From Bacillota bacterium (GTDB lineage Bacteria > Bacillota > UBA4882 > UBA8346), in assembly GCA_023392595.1 (NCBI GenBank), contig JAEVYU010000052.1, positions 1-59,256 on the forward strand: a DNA stretch of 59,256 nucleotides, in the 5' to 3' direction. Below are positions 25,173 through 33,526 of the stretch, piece by piece; positions within the stretch are counted from its first letter, which is position 1; each line of letters opens with the position of its first letter. The notes under the pieces are model-generated. The model was not told where the DNA came from. It was given only the letters and a program-made list of their open reading frames with translations, and made no database searches. A program made the position numbers and the translations under genes.

Positions 25173-26591
25173 ATGAAACTTCATACCCGCTTTAGTTTAG
25201 TTTTGATTATCGCCTGTATCGTCCCTGTACTTATCTTTTTTGCGCTTTTTTTGGTATTTTGGGTTCAAAAAAACACCAGCGGTGTGGTATTTCAGGAATT
25301 TTTATTTCATGGAAATGTAATCGGCTTTTTGGTAGAATTGATTGTCGGCATGATTGTCATTGGCCTCTTCAGCCTTTATATTCGATCCGCCTTCAATCGG
25401 ATCAAGGAAATCACTGATTTTATCCGCCTATATCCGGGGGAAAACATATCAAGCCTGAGGCCGGATCCCTATTTTGATGAACTTGGAAAGTTACGCCAGT
25501 CCCTGATTGAAATGTTGGAACGGGTAAAGCAAAATCAGTCTGAAATCGAAGAGCGTTATCGCCAATTATTACTGGCCAATATGAATTTAGAGGAAAAGTA
25601 CGCCCAATCGTACACCGTTCGTTTGATATTAGAGGAAATAAGCCGGGAACTTGATATTGACCAATTGCTCCGGAAGACTTCCGATATTATCGTGGGAGTT
25701 TTCGGGAGTAAACGGTGTATGATTTATTTGTTGGATCAAAAACAAGAGTATCTCATGGTACGGGCCGATACTGGAACCGGCGAAGCTAATGATGAAAAAA
25801 AGGTCATTTCATTGGACTCCGATAATATGATTGCCAGGCTTTGGAGAACCAAACGGCCTTTTTCCGAAACCGATGCTACTTCCAAGGAGTTAAAAACACT
25901 AAGGGCTCATGATGTGAATGGTTTTCATGGGTTTCCTTTAACCGGCAGGCGGGGAAGCTTAGGTTTGATATTTATTGAACACCAGTTGGCTGGGGGTTTC
26001 ACGTCCGATTTGGAGGATTTTGCCAAGCTGATCGCCCAAGAAATCAGCCTTTCCATCGAAAATGTTTATATTTACGATCAGGTGCGTTTTATGGCCAATC
26101 ACGACGCTTTAACCGGTATTTACAACCGGATGTATCTCATGAACTACATGGGGCAAATTTTTTCCAAAAATCCGAAGACGGTTTCGGTGATTATGTTTGA
26201 TATGGACCATTTTAAACAGATTAACGACAAATATGGACATTTAGCCGGGGATATGGTTTTAAAAAATGCGTCCGCCATTATTCAGGACATGTTGCCTGCC
26301 GGAATCATGGGGCGTTACGGCGGTGAAGAATTTGTCGTACTACTGCCGGAAGTTGCCCAAAAAGAAGCTTTTTTATTGGCCGATGCCATGCGTTCGAAAG
26401 TCAACGAACATAATTTTATCACTGCCGAGGGGGTTCGCATCCCGGTTTCGATCAGCGCCGGCCTTGCCAATTACCCGCAGTTAACCGACAGCTTCAAAGG
26501 GCTTCTCCAATTAGCGGATGAAGCTCTGTATAAAGCCAAGGACTCCGGAAGAAACAAAGTTTGTGTGGCCATGAATAAATTGAGTGAATGA
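25173..26591 (+). CDS. Membrane diguanylate cyclase (GAF-GGDEF)
   Basis: About 472 residues. Two N-terminal membrane helices (residues 6-32 and 45-70), a short linker helix and coiled coil (about 85-145), a GAF domain (150-300; VFGSKRCMIYLLDQ, FHGFPLTGRRGSLGLIFIEH) and a GGDEF domain (305-465) with NHDALTGIYNRMYL, MFDMDHFKQINDKYG and an intact active site RYGGEEFVV. It should make c-di-GMP from two GTP. The residues before GGEEF (MLPAGIMGRY) lack the RxxD inhibitory site, so there is probably no product feedback. Start chosen at ATG 25173 after AGGAG. Two c-di-GMP riboswitches and an HD-GYP enzyme lie within 15 kb downstream. Confidence 0.88.
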   Translation: MKLHTRFSLVLIIACIVPVLIFFALFLVFWVQKNTSGVVFQEFLFHGNVIGFLVELIVGMIVIGLFSLYIRSAFNRIKEITDFIRLYPGENISSLRPDPYFDELGKLRQSLIEMLERVKQNQSEIEERYRQLLLANMNLEEKYAQSYTVRLILEEISRELDIDQLLRKTSDIIVGVFGSKRCMIYLLDQKQEYLMVRADTGTGEANDEKKVISLDSDNMIARLWRTKRPFSETDATSKELKTLRAHDVNGFHGFPLTGRRGSLGLIFIEHQLAGGFTSDLEDFAKLIAQEISLSIENVYIYDQVRFMANHDALTGIYNRMYLMNYMGQIFSKNPKTVSVIMFDMDHFKQINDKYGHLAGDMVLKNASAIIQDMLPAGIMGRYGGEEFVVLLPEVAQKEAFLLADAMRSKVNEHNFITAEGVRIPVSISAGLANYPQLTDSFKGLLQLADEALYKAKDSGRNKVCVAMNKLSE

Positions 26592-26807
26592 AAATAATTA
26601 CCAGTTTCATAGTTTGCCATTAGCGTTGTCACCTGTTTTCGTGCCAGGCTCCCTTAACGAATGCAGGTAATTTTTTGATGCAATAAAATTGTAGTATCTC
26701 ACGTCTAAGATAATAGAATCGAAAAACGATTTCTCTTATTGTTGCAAATCAAATAAACGGATTTTTATTGAAAGTCTTAAAATTTTATCTAGGCGGGTCT
26801 TTAAAAA
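26592..26807. other. Intergenic, possible terminator and sigma-factor promoter
   Basis: AATTACC just after the GGDEF stop can pair with GGTAATTTTTT near 26665, a weak long-loop terminator. The rest should hold the promoter of the sigma-factor gene; no clear consensus was found. Confidence 0.3.
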
Positions 26808-27350
26808 ATGGCATTGATGGAGCGGCAAACTGAAATCGTTGACTTTTTTGCCAAAGAGCAGAATCATTTGCATGATTACGTTCGCAGCCGGTTGACGGAT
26901 ATCAGTGAGATGGATATCGAGGATTTGCTACAGGATCTGTTTATTAATTTATTTAATAAGGCTGATATTTCCCTGCATATTGAAAATCTAGCGGCTTATA
27001 TTTATCGTTCCGTTCAAAACCGGATCATCGATTATCTTCGGAAGAAGAAAAAAACTACCTCTTTAGATGAAATGATTAATCAAACGGATGGCAGAACGCT
27101 GAATGATATGATGTCCGACCCAAGCGCGGATGTGGAGAAATCTTTGGACCGGCAGGAGCTTTATGAAAAATTGTATGAAGCCATTAATACTTTGGAACCA
27201 AAGCAACGGGCGGTTTGGATTGCAACCGAGCTTGAGGAGCATTCTTTTAATGAATTGGCCCAAATGTGGGATGAGCCTATTGGGACGTTGCTTGCCAGGA
27301 AACATCGGGCGGTAAAAAAGTTACAAGCGCTCTTAAAAGATTATCGATAA
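26808..27350 (+). CDS. ECF-type RNA polymerase sigma factor
   Basis: A 180-residue sigma-70 family protein. Region 2 lies at about 15-85 (MDIEDLLQDLFINLFNKA, then IYRSVQNRIIDYLRKKKK) and region 4 at 120-178 (LEPKQRAVWIATELEEHSFN, LAQMWDEPIGTLLARKHRAV, KKLQALL). A charged linker joins them. It directs RNA polymerase to a small stress-type regulon. It is followed after 14 bp by a His-rich two-helix membrane protein that is the natural candidate for its control partner, though that protein has no classic zinc anti-sigma motif. The start may be the ATG at 26808 or the one nine bases later; no strong ribosome site is seen for either. Confidence 0.82.
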   Translation: MALMERQTEIVDFFAKEQNHLHDYVRSRLTDISEMDIEDLLQDLFINLFNKADISLHIENLAAYIYRSVQNRIIDYLRKKKKTTSLDEMINQTDGRTLNDMMSDPSADVEKSLDRQELYEKLYEAINTLEPKQRAVWIATELEEHSFNELAQMWDEPIGTLLARKHRAVKKLQALLKDYR

Positions 27351-27364
27351 ACAGGAGGATTACC

Positions 27365-27787
27365 ATGAATTCACATTCAAGAAATCAAATTCATCCGGCT
27401 TACAAAGGTTTGAGAATTTTGGGATTAGCGATTTTTGGGTTGGTTACGGCCGTTATTTTCGGATTGCTGTTCGGTTTTTTTGTCGAACGGATTTGGAACT
27501 GGCTGATGCCGTCCCTTTTTAAATTAGGTAAAATAACCTATTGGCAAGCTTTTGCTTTGGTTATTCTGGCTAGGTTAATCTTCGGTAGTTTTGGGCACGG
27601 TCATGGGGACGCTTATCGTCACCCCGCTCATCATCCCCGGTATGGGTATCCCCATCATTGGCGCTATTATGAATATAGGAAACGGGATATGAAGGACTGG
27701 CAATGTTATGACCTATGGTGGCGGGAGGAGGGAAAAGCCGCTTTTGAAAATTACCTCAGTCAAAAAAGTCATAAAGATGAGGAATAA
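27365..27787 (+). CDS. Small membrane protein with His-rich tail (putative sigma-factor partner)
   Basis: A 140-residue protein with two membrane helices (about 19-45 and 58-78), then a tail rich in His, Tyr and Trp (HGHGDAYRHPAHHP, YGYPHHW) and a charged end. The His cluster looks able to bind a metal such as Cu, Zn or Ni. AACAGGAGG lies before ATG and the gene follows the ECF sigma gene at 14 bp, so the two are surely co-transcribed. Its position suggests an anti-sigma or sensor role that reads metal or envelope stress, but no zinc anti-sigma motif (H-x3-C-x2-C) is present. A membrane protein simply regulated by this sigma factor is the alternative. Confidence 0.6.
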   Translation: MNSHSRNQIHPAYKGLRILGLAIFGLVTAVIFGLLFGFFVERIWNWLMPSLFKLGKITYWQAFALVILARLIFGSFGHGHGDAYRHPAHHPRYGYPHHWRYYEYRKRDMKDWQCYDLWWREEGKAAFENYLSQKSHKDEE

Positions 27788-27993
27788 TGGAACAATGAAT
27801 CATGCCGAAAGGTTACCCCAAAAATCTGGATGACATGAATATCTAAAATCCATTGAATGCCTCTTTTAAAGAGAGGAATAAAACCCCAGCAAAGTTAAGA
27901 TCGGAGCGGCTTACAAGTTAGGAATGGAAGCAGGATTATCAACGACTCGAAAAATAATAGTCATCAAGAAGAAGAATCATGAATAAGAATGAA

Positions 27994-28030
27994 AATCTGG
28001 TCTCTACGAACGGCCGGATTTTTATTTTTC
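27994..28030 (+). terminator. Intrinsic terminator after the sigma/membrane-protein pair
   Basis: AATCTGGTC (27994-28002) pairs with GGCCGGATT (28012-28020) and is followed by TTTATTTTT. The 200 bp before it, after the stop at 27787, hold no recognised gene. Confidence 0.65.
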
Positions 28031-28114
28031 CGGAATAAAGCGGCGGAAAAAAATCAATAATGCTTAAAGGAGCAGTAAGTTTTTCATCAATTCAAAATCA
28101 GAGGTAGGAGAGTT

Positions 28115-29596
28115 ATGAAGATATTGTTGGTGTATCCGGGCTATCCGGATACTTTTTGGAGCTTTAAACACGCTTTGAAATTCATTGTAAAGCAGGCGAC
28201 CAATCCGCCGCTGGGATTATTAACTGTGGCGGCTATGTTGCCGGTGGAATGGGAGAAACGGTTGGTGGATATGAATACCGATGCTTTGGAGGATGGCGAT
28301 CTGAAATGGGCCGATTATGTCTTAATTAGCGCCATGGCCGTTCAAAAAGAGTCTACCCTCAAGGTGGTTGAACGTTGTCAAAAACTTGCGGCTCCAACGG
28401 TAGCCGGAGGCCCTCTTTTTACTTCCGATCCGGATAGTTGGAAAAATGTTAATCATTTAATATTAAATGAGGCCGAAGTCACTTTGCCGCTTTTTTTGAG
28501 CGATCTGGAAAAAGGGATTCCCCGGCATATTTATACTTCACCCGAGTGGGCCGATGTTACCCGCTCTCCAATTCCCGATTGGCAACTCATCAATCAGAAG
28601 AAATATGTCTCCATGTGCCTGCAGTATTCACGGGGCTGCCCTTTTGAGTGCGAATTCTGCGATATCACAGCCCTGTACGGACGGATACCCCGCACCAAAG
28701 AAAAACACCAAGTTTTGGCTGAGCTGGAAGCCCTTTTTAAAACGGGTTGGCGGGGGAGCGTTTTTATGGTTGACGACAACTTTATCGGAAATAAAAAGAA
28801 ACTTAAAGAGGAGATTTTGCCGGCAATCGGGGGATGGATGAAAGAACATCATCATCCTTTTACTTTTTATACCCAAACTTCCATTAATTTAGCGGATGAT
28901 GATGAGTTAATGAAAATGATGGTTGACGTCGGATTCGATGATGTCTTTATCGGGATTGAAACTCCTCATGAGGATAGCCTGGCCGAATGCCACAAAACCC
29001 AAAATAAACGCCGCGATCTGGTGGGAGCGGTAAAAAAAATCCAACATTTCGGATTGCAAGTCCAAGGCGGATTTATCGTAGGATTTGATAGCGATCCTTT
29101 GACAATCTTTGAAAAACAGATTGACTTCATCCAAAAAAGCGGTATTGTCACCGCAATGGTCGGAATGTTGAACGTCATGAAAGGAACAAAGCTTTATCAA
29201 CGTTTGAGCCAGGAGGAACGGATTATCAAAAACGGTTCGGGAAATAATACCGATTTTTCTGTGAACTTTATTCCCAAAATGCCTTATGAAACATTGGTGA
29301 ATGGTTACCGGAAAATTGTAGGTACGATTTATGCTCCGGAAGAGTTCTACCAACGGGTCAAAAATTTTCTCAGGGAGTATCAACCCTTACCGAAGAAAGT
29401 AATCCGTCTTAGCTGGTGCGATATCAAAGCGTTTTTACGATCGATTGTCGTGATTGGCGTATTGGGAAAAGAACGGGTTCAATATTGGAAGTTATTGGGA
29501 TGGTCGTTGTTAAAACGGCCGCGCTTATTTCCGATTGCTGTAACTTGCGCTATTTATGGCTTTCATTTTCGTAAAGTTTACGAGGGGTATATGTAA
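28115..29596 (+). CDS. B12-binding-domain radical SAM protein (DUF4070 type)
   Basis: A 493-residue protein. Residues 1-140 form a cobalamin-binding-like Rossmann domain (MKILLVYPGYPDTFWSF, APTVAGGPLF). The radical SAM core (170-380) has the cluster motif SRGCPFECEFCDI (C-x3-C-x2-C) and the usual strands (VFMVDDNFIGNKKKLKEE, DVFIGIETPHEDSL, VQGGFIVGFDSD). The C-terminal part (400-493) is of the DUF4070 kind and ends in basic hydrophobic segments. Relatives include methylases acting on hopanoids and other lipids or natural products, but this wide family has many unknown members, so the substrate is open. GGTAGGAG lies before ATG. It stands alone and ends in a bidirectional terminator. Confidence 0.85.
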   Translation: MKILLVYPGYPDTFWSFKHALKFIVKQATNPPLGLLTVAAMLPVEWEKRLVDMNTDALEDGDLKWADYVLISAMAVQKESTLKVVERCQKLAAPTVAGGPLFTSDPDSWKNVNHLILNEAEVTLPLFLSDLEKGIPRHIYTSPEWADVTRSPIPDWQLINQKKYVSMCLQYSRGCPFECEFCDITALYGRIPRTKEKHQVLAELEALFKTGWRGSVFMVDDNFIGNKKKLKEEILPAIGGWMKEHHHPFTFYTQTSINLADDDELMKMMVDVGFDDVFIGIETPHEDSLAECHKTQNKRRDLVGAVKKIQHFGLQVQGGFIVGFDSDPLTIFEKQIDFIQKSGIVTAMVGMLNVMKGTKLYQRLSQEERIIKNGSGNNTDFSVNFIPKMPYETLVNGYRKIVGTIYAPEEFYQRVKNFLREYQPLPKKVIRLSWCDIKAFLRSIVVIGVLGKERVQYWKLLGWSLLKRPRLFPIAVTCAIYGFHFRKVYEGYM

Positions 29597-29682
29597 AAAA
29601 AGTGAGAAGTTAAAAGTTTAAAGGTGAAAATCAGGAGCCGGAATCTGCTCGGTTTTTTAAGGGATGATATTCGCTCAAATGC

Positions 29683-29720
29683 AAAGAGTTAGGTCTTAAT
29701 GGTAAAGGGCCTAACTCTTT
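29683..29720. terminator. Bidirectional terminator
   Basis: Perfect 11-bp stem AAAGAGTTAGG (29683-29693) with CCTAACTCTTT (29710-29720). It lies between the convergent radical SAM and dapB genes and serves both. Confidence 0.75.
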
Positions 29721-29771
29721 CATTCAATAATAAACTTATTGCGGTTTTTTCAATTCCTTTGTTGCTTACTG

Positions 29772-30650
29772 TTAACTATTGAAATTCAGATAAAGCCGGT
29801 TTGCCGCCACCCGCATGTCCCGATCCATCCGTTCAAACAACAGCACATCTTCCATATGGAAAAAACCTTTCAAATTGCTGATAAAAGCTGCTGCTTTTAG
29901 GGCGCCTTCTGCAAAAACAACCTGGGAGTAAGAACGGTGAGTGATTTCAATTTCGTCGGCTTCTCCGGCGAAGAGTACTTTATGGACCCCGATGGTCCCA
30001 CCGGCCCGTATGGAGTGTATGGCTATTTCACCGGTTTCTTTTGTTTTTGGACCGTTCCGGCTTATCCTTCCTCGCACAGCAACTTTTTGGTTTTTGGCAG
30101 CTCCCTTAATAATACTGAGTTCGCTGGCAATTCTAAGGGCTGCTCCGGAAGGGGTATCTTTTTTGTTACGGTGGTAAGATTCGGTTATTTCCACGTCATA
30201 ATGGGGAATTAACCGGGCCATCGTTTTTACCACCGACAACAGTAAATTAATCCCTACCGAAATATTGGGCGCATAGACCAGTCCTACTTTGAATGTCTCC
30301 ACGATTTTTTTTAACTCATAGAGTTGCATGTTATTGAATCCGGTAGTACCTATGACCATATTGATACCTTTTTTCGCTAAAACATAAGCGTTGTGGAGGG
30401 TAGCTTCCGGTGAGGTAAAATCGATAGCCACCTGAAAAAATTTTTGGTCGATTTCTTTATCTAAATCTTGCGCATCGGTAATAACAATATCTTGAACGCA
30501 GGGGATAAATTCGTTTAAAGACCGTCCGGCCTTGGGACTCCCTGGTTTAGCCACCACTGAAACCAAATCAAAATTCGATGAGTTCAGGATTTGTTCGGCT
30601 ACAACCGATCCGGTCCTGCCTAGACCCAGTAAACATGTTTTGATAATCAT
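29772..30650 (-). CDS. dapB: 4-hydroxy-tetrahydrodipicolinate reductase (DapB)
   Basis: A 292-residue protein that reduces the cyclic product of DapA with NAD(P)H on the way to diaminopimelate and lysine. N-terminal nucleotide fold MIIKTCLLGLGRTGSVVAEQ (residues 1-20), the active-site helix VIGTTGFNN, the signature ITESYHRNKKDTPSGAAL (normal E-x-H-H-x-x-K-x-D-x-P-S-G-T-A) and the tetramer loop SIRAGGTIGVHKVLFAG. A C-terminal extension of about 20 residues (FERMDRDMRVAANRLYLNFN) is longer than usual. Start chosen at ATG 30650 behind AGGGGTG; the longer frame runs into the leader. A c-di-AMP riboswitch lies 85 bases upstream on the same strand, so supply of the cell-wall precursor DAP appears tied to c-di-AMP. 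Confidence 0.85.
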   Translation of the reverse strand: MIIKTCLLGLGRTGSVVAEQILNSSNFDLVSVVAKPGSPKAGRSLNEFIPCVQDIVITDAQDLDKEIDQKFFQVAIDFTSPEATLHNAYVLAKKGINMVIGTTGFNNMQLYELKKIVETFKVGLVYAPNISVGINLLLSVVKTMARLIPHYDVEITESYHRNKKDTPSGAALRIASELSIIKGAAKNQKVAVRGRISRNGPKTKETGEIAIHSIRAGGTIGVHKVLFAGEADEIEITHRSYSQVVFAEGALKAAAFISNLKGFFHMEDVLLFERMDRDMRVAANRLYLNFNS

Positions 30651-30734
30651 AAGTACACCCCTTTTCATGAATGTTATTTTTAAATGCAATAAAAGGGAAT
30701 CGGATATGACGCGTGCCTGAGCACGCACTGCCAT

Positions 30735-30945
30735 GTTCACCTCTCTTTCAACGCCTACGAGGTTAGCTGACGGGTTCGGATCGAAAGTTAACCCTATAAT
30801 GTGCGGTCCCATTGATGAAACGACTCACCCGCAGATTAATTCACCCCACAAGATTGGTTCCCCCGCTTCTTAAATTCAAAGCATCCCCTAATGAACCGTA
30901 CGAAAAAAGGACGCTTTCGCATAGATTCGGCGACAGCATAGTTAC
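30735..30945 (-). ncRNA. c-di-AMP riboswitch (ydaO-yuaA class)
   Basis: Read on the minus strand the conserved blocks of this class come in the right order and spacing: GTCGCCGAATC (about 30930), GGGGGAACCAAT with TGTGGGGTGAAT (about 30860), and the hallmark 3' block TCCGAACCCGTCAGCTAACC followed by TCGTAGGCGTTG and AGAGAGG (30780-30740). It points only to dapB. In B. subtilis this class binds c-di-AMP and turns genes off. A GCGTGC-TCAG-GCACGC stem follows at 30715-30730 without a T run, and CCCTTTT can pair with AAAAGGG at the dapB ribosome site, so translation control is possible. Confidence 0.9.
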
Positions 30946-30975
30946 TCGCAAAATGCGGTTTGCTGATTTACTATT

Positions 30976-31003
30976 ATTATACAATAATTCTATGTTCAGT
31001 CAA
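30976..31003 (-). promoter_or_regulatory. Promoter of the riboswitch-dapB transcript
   Basis: On the minus strand TTGACT (31003-30998), 16-bp spacer, TATAAT (30981-30976). The predicted start lies about 25 bases before the conserved part of the riboswitch. Confidence 0.7.
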
Positions 31004-31033
31004 TGGTTACACATCCTGTAATTTAATGGATGA

Positions 31034-31156
31034 ATGGTCCTTCAAAGCAATTGCGATCATATTGTTACCTTACACGAAGCGGAACTTGCACGCTTGAAAG
31101 ACTTTCTAATAGAAAAGTATATCATAAAGCATACCGTTTCCCAATATTTGGCCTGA
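31034..31156 (+). CDS. Possible 40-codon open reading frame
   Basis: ATG at 31034 to TGA at 31154-31156 encodes a 40-residue chain with a helix-like middle (TLHEAELARLKDFLIEKYII). It has no ribosome site and matches no family I know. It could be a remnant or chance; it is listed because the composition looks protein-like and it fills the space between the dapB promoter and the transpeptidase gene. Confidence 0.2.
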   Translation: MVLQSNCDHIVTLHEAELARLKDFLIEKYIIKHTVSQYLA

Positions 31157-31257
31157 AATGCTGCAGGGAATCAAACGTTATAATACCGGTACGGGACAGG
31201 CTTTTGTTTTAATAAATTAAAGCGCCCGCTCATCATAAAATAGGGGAGAGTGCGAGT

Positions 31258-32322
31258 TTGTATTTGACACGCAACGGAAGATTTTATGTATACATTTTGG
31301 TAGGCATCCTTTTGATAACTGGGGCTTATATCACGCATAATAACCGTCCCCATTTGAAGTCGGGCTATGCTGTAGAGGCTGCAACGGGCTTGGGTAATTA
31401 TACTGTTAAAAAAGGCGATTCTATTTTTGAGATAGCCGGTAAATTCGGCGTATCAATCTCCGCATTGCGGCATGCCAATGGTCTGGAGGATGGGAAAATA
31501 ATTCCCGGACAGATGCTGACGATTCCCAATGAGCCGTCCGGCGACTGGTATACCGTAAAAAATGGCGATACCTTGGGCGCTATTGCCGATAAATATGTTG
31601 TTACTGTGGGCGACTTGAAAATGGTCAACGGGATTCGGCGTGATTTGATTCTGCCTCATCAAGTGTTGGTCATTCCTTCAAAAAAAACGGCAGCCGCCGA
31701 AAATACAGAAACAGCTATGGATAAGCCTGTGACAATGAGTAATACGCCGGCCCCTGAAAAACAAAAAGCACTATCCCAAGATACAAACCGGCCGTTGGGG
31801 GAAATTCTCCGGGAACGCGGGTTTAATGGGGATCATTTAAATTTGGCAATTTTTATCGATAAATCCGCTCATGTGCTATCCATTTACAAGGGAAAAATTC
31901 TTTTGAAATCTTATCCCATCGAGTTAGGAGACGGTGGTTTGGCAGACAAGAAAATCAAGGGGGATCATAAAACACCGGAAGGCGATTTTTATGTGGCTGA
32001 AAAATCAATCCTTCAGCCGGCTGACCAATTTTTAGGTACCCGTTGGCTTAGGATTAGTTATCCCAATGTTGAAGATGCCGAAAGGGGCCTGCGCCAAGGT
32101 TTAATTGACCGAAATACCCATGACCAAATCATTGGGGCTTTGCGCAATAAAGATATACCGCCTCAATATACCGCACTTGGTGGAGGAGTCGGCATTCACG
32201 GGGGGAGTTCCAAGGAACAAGGAAGCAATTGGACCTGGGGTTGTGTTGGACTTCGTAATCAAGACGTGGAAGATTTTTTTGATTTTGTTGAAGTAGGAAC
32301 GCTTATTTATATTCAACAATAA
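31258..32322 (+). CDS. LysM-domain L,D-transpeptidase (YkuD type)
   Basis: A 354-residue protein: an N-terminal membrane anchor or uncleaved signal (residues 9-27), two LysM domains (48-91, YTVKKGDSIFEIAGKFGVSI; 96-141, YTVKNGDTLGAIADKYVVTV), a Pro/Ala/Lys linker (142-180) and a C-terminal YkuD catalytic domain (195-354). The active site is GIHGGSS followed by TWGCVGLRN, with catalytic His and Cys. It binds peptidoglycan and makes 3-3 (DAP-DAP) crosslinks. The start is TTG at 31258 behind GGGGAGAG. It is divergent from the riboswitch-controlled dapB, so two wall functions that depend on DAP share this region. Confidence 0.88.
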   Translation: MYLTRNGRFYVYILVGILLITGAYITHNNRPHLKSGYAVEAATGLGNYTVKKGDSIFEIAGKFGVSISALRHANGLEDGKIIPGQMLTIPNEPSGDWYTVKNGDTLGAIADKYVVTVGDLKMVNGIRRDLILPHQVLVIPSKKTAAAENTETAMDKPVTMSNTPAPEKQKALSQDTNRPLGEILRERGFNGDHLNLAIFIDKSAHVLSIYKGKILLKSYPIELGDGGLADKKIKGDHKTPEGDFYVAEKSILQPADQFLGTRWLRISYPNVEDAERGLRQGLIDRNTHDQIIGALRNKDIPPQYTALGGGVGIHGGSSKEQGSNWTWGCVGLRNQDVEDFFDFVEVGTLIYIQQ

Positions 32323-32329
32323 GATGATA

Positions 32330-32671
32330 TCATTCTTTATGCAGCCATTCATTCCAGACCTCCGGCCGGTAGCCCACGGTTGCTTTGGAAGCGTTTCGAA
32401 CGATCGGAGTTTTAAAAAGTAACGGGTCTGAAAGCAGTTCTGCTTCGATATTGTGAACCAGGTATTTCAGGTTACGCTTTTGATATTGTTTTCCATTGGT
32501 ATCCATCAGATTTTCCAGGGGAACCGAGGACATAACGCTCTTTAGTTCCCCTTTGCTTAGCCCTTTTTCAGCGAGATCGATGAATTGATATTTTAGAGCG
32601 CGTTCTTTGAAAAAACGCTCGGCTTTGCGGGTATCCTGGCATTTCTTAGTCCCAAAGATCTGGATATTCAT
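32330..32671 (-). CDS. ArsC/Spx-family protein
   Basis: A 113-residue thioredoxin-fold protein. GTKKCQDTRKAERFFKER (residues 5-22) gives the family's single N-terminal Cys with the downstream Arg, and PIVRNASKATVGYRPEVWNE holds the cis-Pro and conserved Arg region of the ArsC/Spx group. No second Cys follows, so it is not a C-x-x-C Spx redox switch; it matches the arsenate-reductase-like Spx/MgsR/YffB group. It could be a glutaredoxin-dependent reductase or a regulator that binds RNA polymerase. Start chosen at ATG 32671 after AAGGAG; the longer frame covers the promoter region. Convergent with the transpeptidase gene, whose stop is seven bases away. Confidence 0.75.
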   Translation of the reverse strand: MNIQIFGTKKCQDTRKAERFFKERALKYQFIDLAEKGLSKGELKSVMSSVPLENLMDTNGKQYQKRNLKYLVHNIEAELLSDPLLFKTPIVRNASKATVGYRPEVWNEWLHKE

Positions 32672-32732
32672 AGAAGCTCCTTCCCGTATCAAAAGACATT
32701 GCGAGTTAAAATGACTAATATCCAAATATTGC

Positions 32733-32762
32733 TTGACCCAATCCAAATAACAGCGATATAAT
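32733..32762 (+). promoter_or_regulatory. Promoter of the first c-di-GMP riboswitch and cheW
   Basis: TTGACC (32733-32738), 18-bp spacer, TATAAT (32757-32762), about 60 bases before the riboswitch. Confidence 0.65.
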
Positions 32763-32820
32763 AAATTAAATATCCATATTATATCATAAACGGATAAAAA
32801 AAATAAAATCAAAAACATTC

Positions 32821-32916
32821 ACCGATAACAGCAAACGCAGGCGAAAGCGGCGGACGCAAAACCACGGGTCTAAAATCCAATCGATAGATTCGATTAAGAT
32901 AGCCGGGTTACCGAAG
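32821..32916 (+). ncRNA. c-di-GMP-I riboswitch (GEMM-I), upstream of cheW
   Basis: Conserved blocks in order: AACAGCAAACGC, a stem with the loop GCGAAAGC (a GAAA tetraloop), GGACGCAAA, ACCACGGGTCTAAA, and the receptor GATAGCCGGGTTACCGAAG. The G of AACAG, which reads one guanine of c-di-GMP, is present, so cGAMP preference is not expected. The usual GCAAAGCC is GCAAAACC here, a single G-to-A change. A terminator follows before cheW. Confidence 0.95.
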
Positions 32917-32926
32917 GGACTCTTTT

Positions 32927-32965
32927 ACCTGCGGCTGTTTACCAGCACCGTGGGTATTTTTGTTT
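32927..32965 (+). terminator. Riboswitch-linked terminator before cheW
   Basis: ACC..CGGCTG (32927-32937) pairs with CAGC..CCG..GGT (32943-32955), imperfect, followed by ATTTTTGTTT. It lies between the riboswitch and the cheW ribosome site, as expected for transcription control. Confidence 0.6.
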
Positions 32966-33010
32966 AAAGCGGATTTCGAGGACAACATATCATAAAGGAG
33001 ATGGATAGCA

Positions 33011-33487
33011 ATGGAAGAAATCATCGGCGGTAAATATCTCACCTTTTCTTTGGAAACAGAAACATACGGAATACCCATTAAGACAGTGCGTGAAATCATT
33101 GGAATGCAGGAAATAACCCATGTTCCGAAAACTAAGGAGTATATTAAAGGGGTTATGAATTTAAGGGGTAAAATTATCCCTGTCATTGATTTCCGGCTGA
33201 AGCTGGAAATGGAGGAAAAGGCTTATAACGACCGGACTTGCATTATTGTCCTTGAGGTTCACCAAAACGGTAATAAACGTTTACTCGGTATTGTGGTTGA
33301 TGCGGTAACCGAGGTACGCAATTTTCAAAAAGAAGAATTGGAAGCTCCGGGGTATAATACCCAAATTGAAGGCGATCTCTTGCTCGGCCTTGGTAAATCC
33401 AATGATAAAGTGATCATGATGATTAATATCGAAAAGATCATGAGTAAGGAAGACGCGGTCAATTTTCAAAAGGCTGTCGGAGAGTGA
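33011..33487 (+). CDS. cheW: Chemotaxis coupling protein CheW
   Basis: A 158-residue single CheW domain that bridges receptor arrays to the kinase CheA. It shows GKYLTFSLETETYGIPIKTV at the N-terminus and the family hallmark VPKTKEYIKGVMNLRGKIIP followed by VIDFRLKL. The remaining strands include LLGIVVDAVTEVRNF. Length is typical. GGAG is nine bases before ATG. It has its own c-di-GMP-I riboswitch and terminator upstream, and an MCP gene with a second riboswitch follows, so receptor coupling seems to be set by c-di-GMP. No cheA or flagellar gene is in the window. Confidence 0.92.
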   Translation: MEEIIGGKYLTFSLETETYGIPIKTVREIIGMQEITHVPKTKEYIKGVMNLRGKIIPVIDFRLKLEMEEKAYNDRTCIIVLEVHQNGNKRLLGIVVDAVTEVRNFQKEELEAPGYNTQIEGDLLLGLGKSNDKVIMMINIEKIMSKEDAVNFQKAVGE

Positions 33488-33526
33488 GTTCAGGCCGTCT
33501 CATCGCAGAGAAAAGGGTTTTCACTT

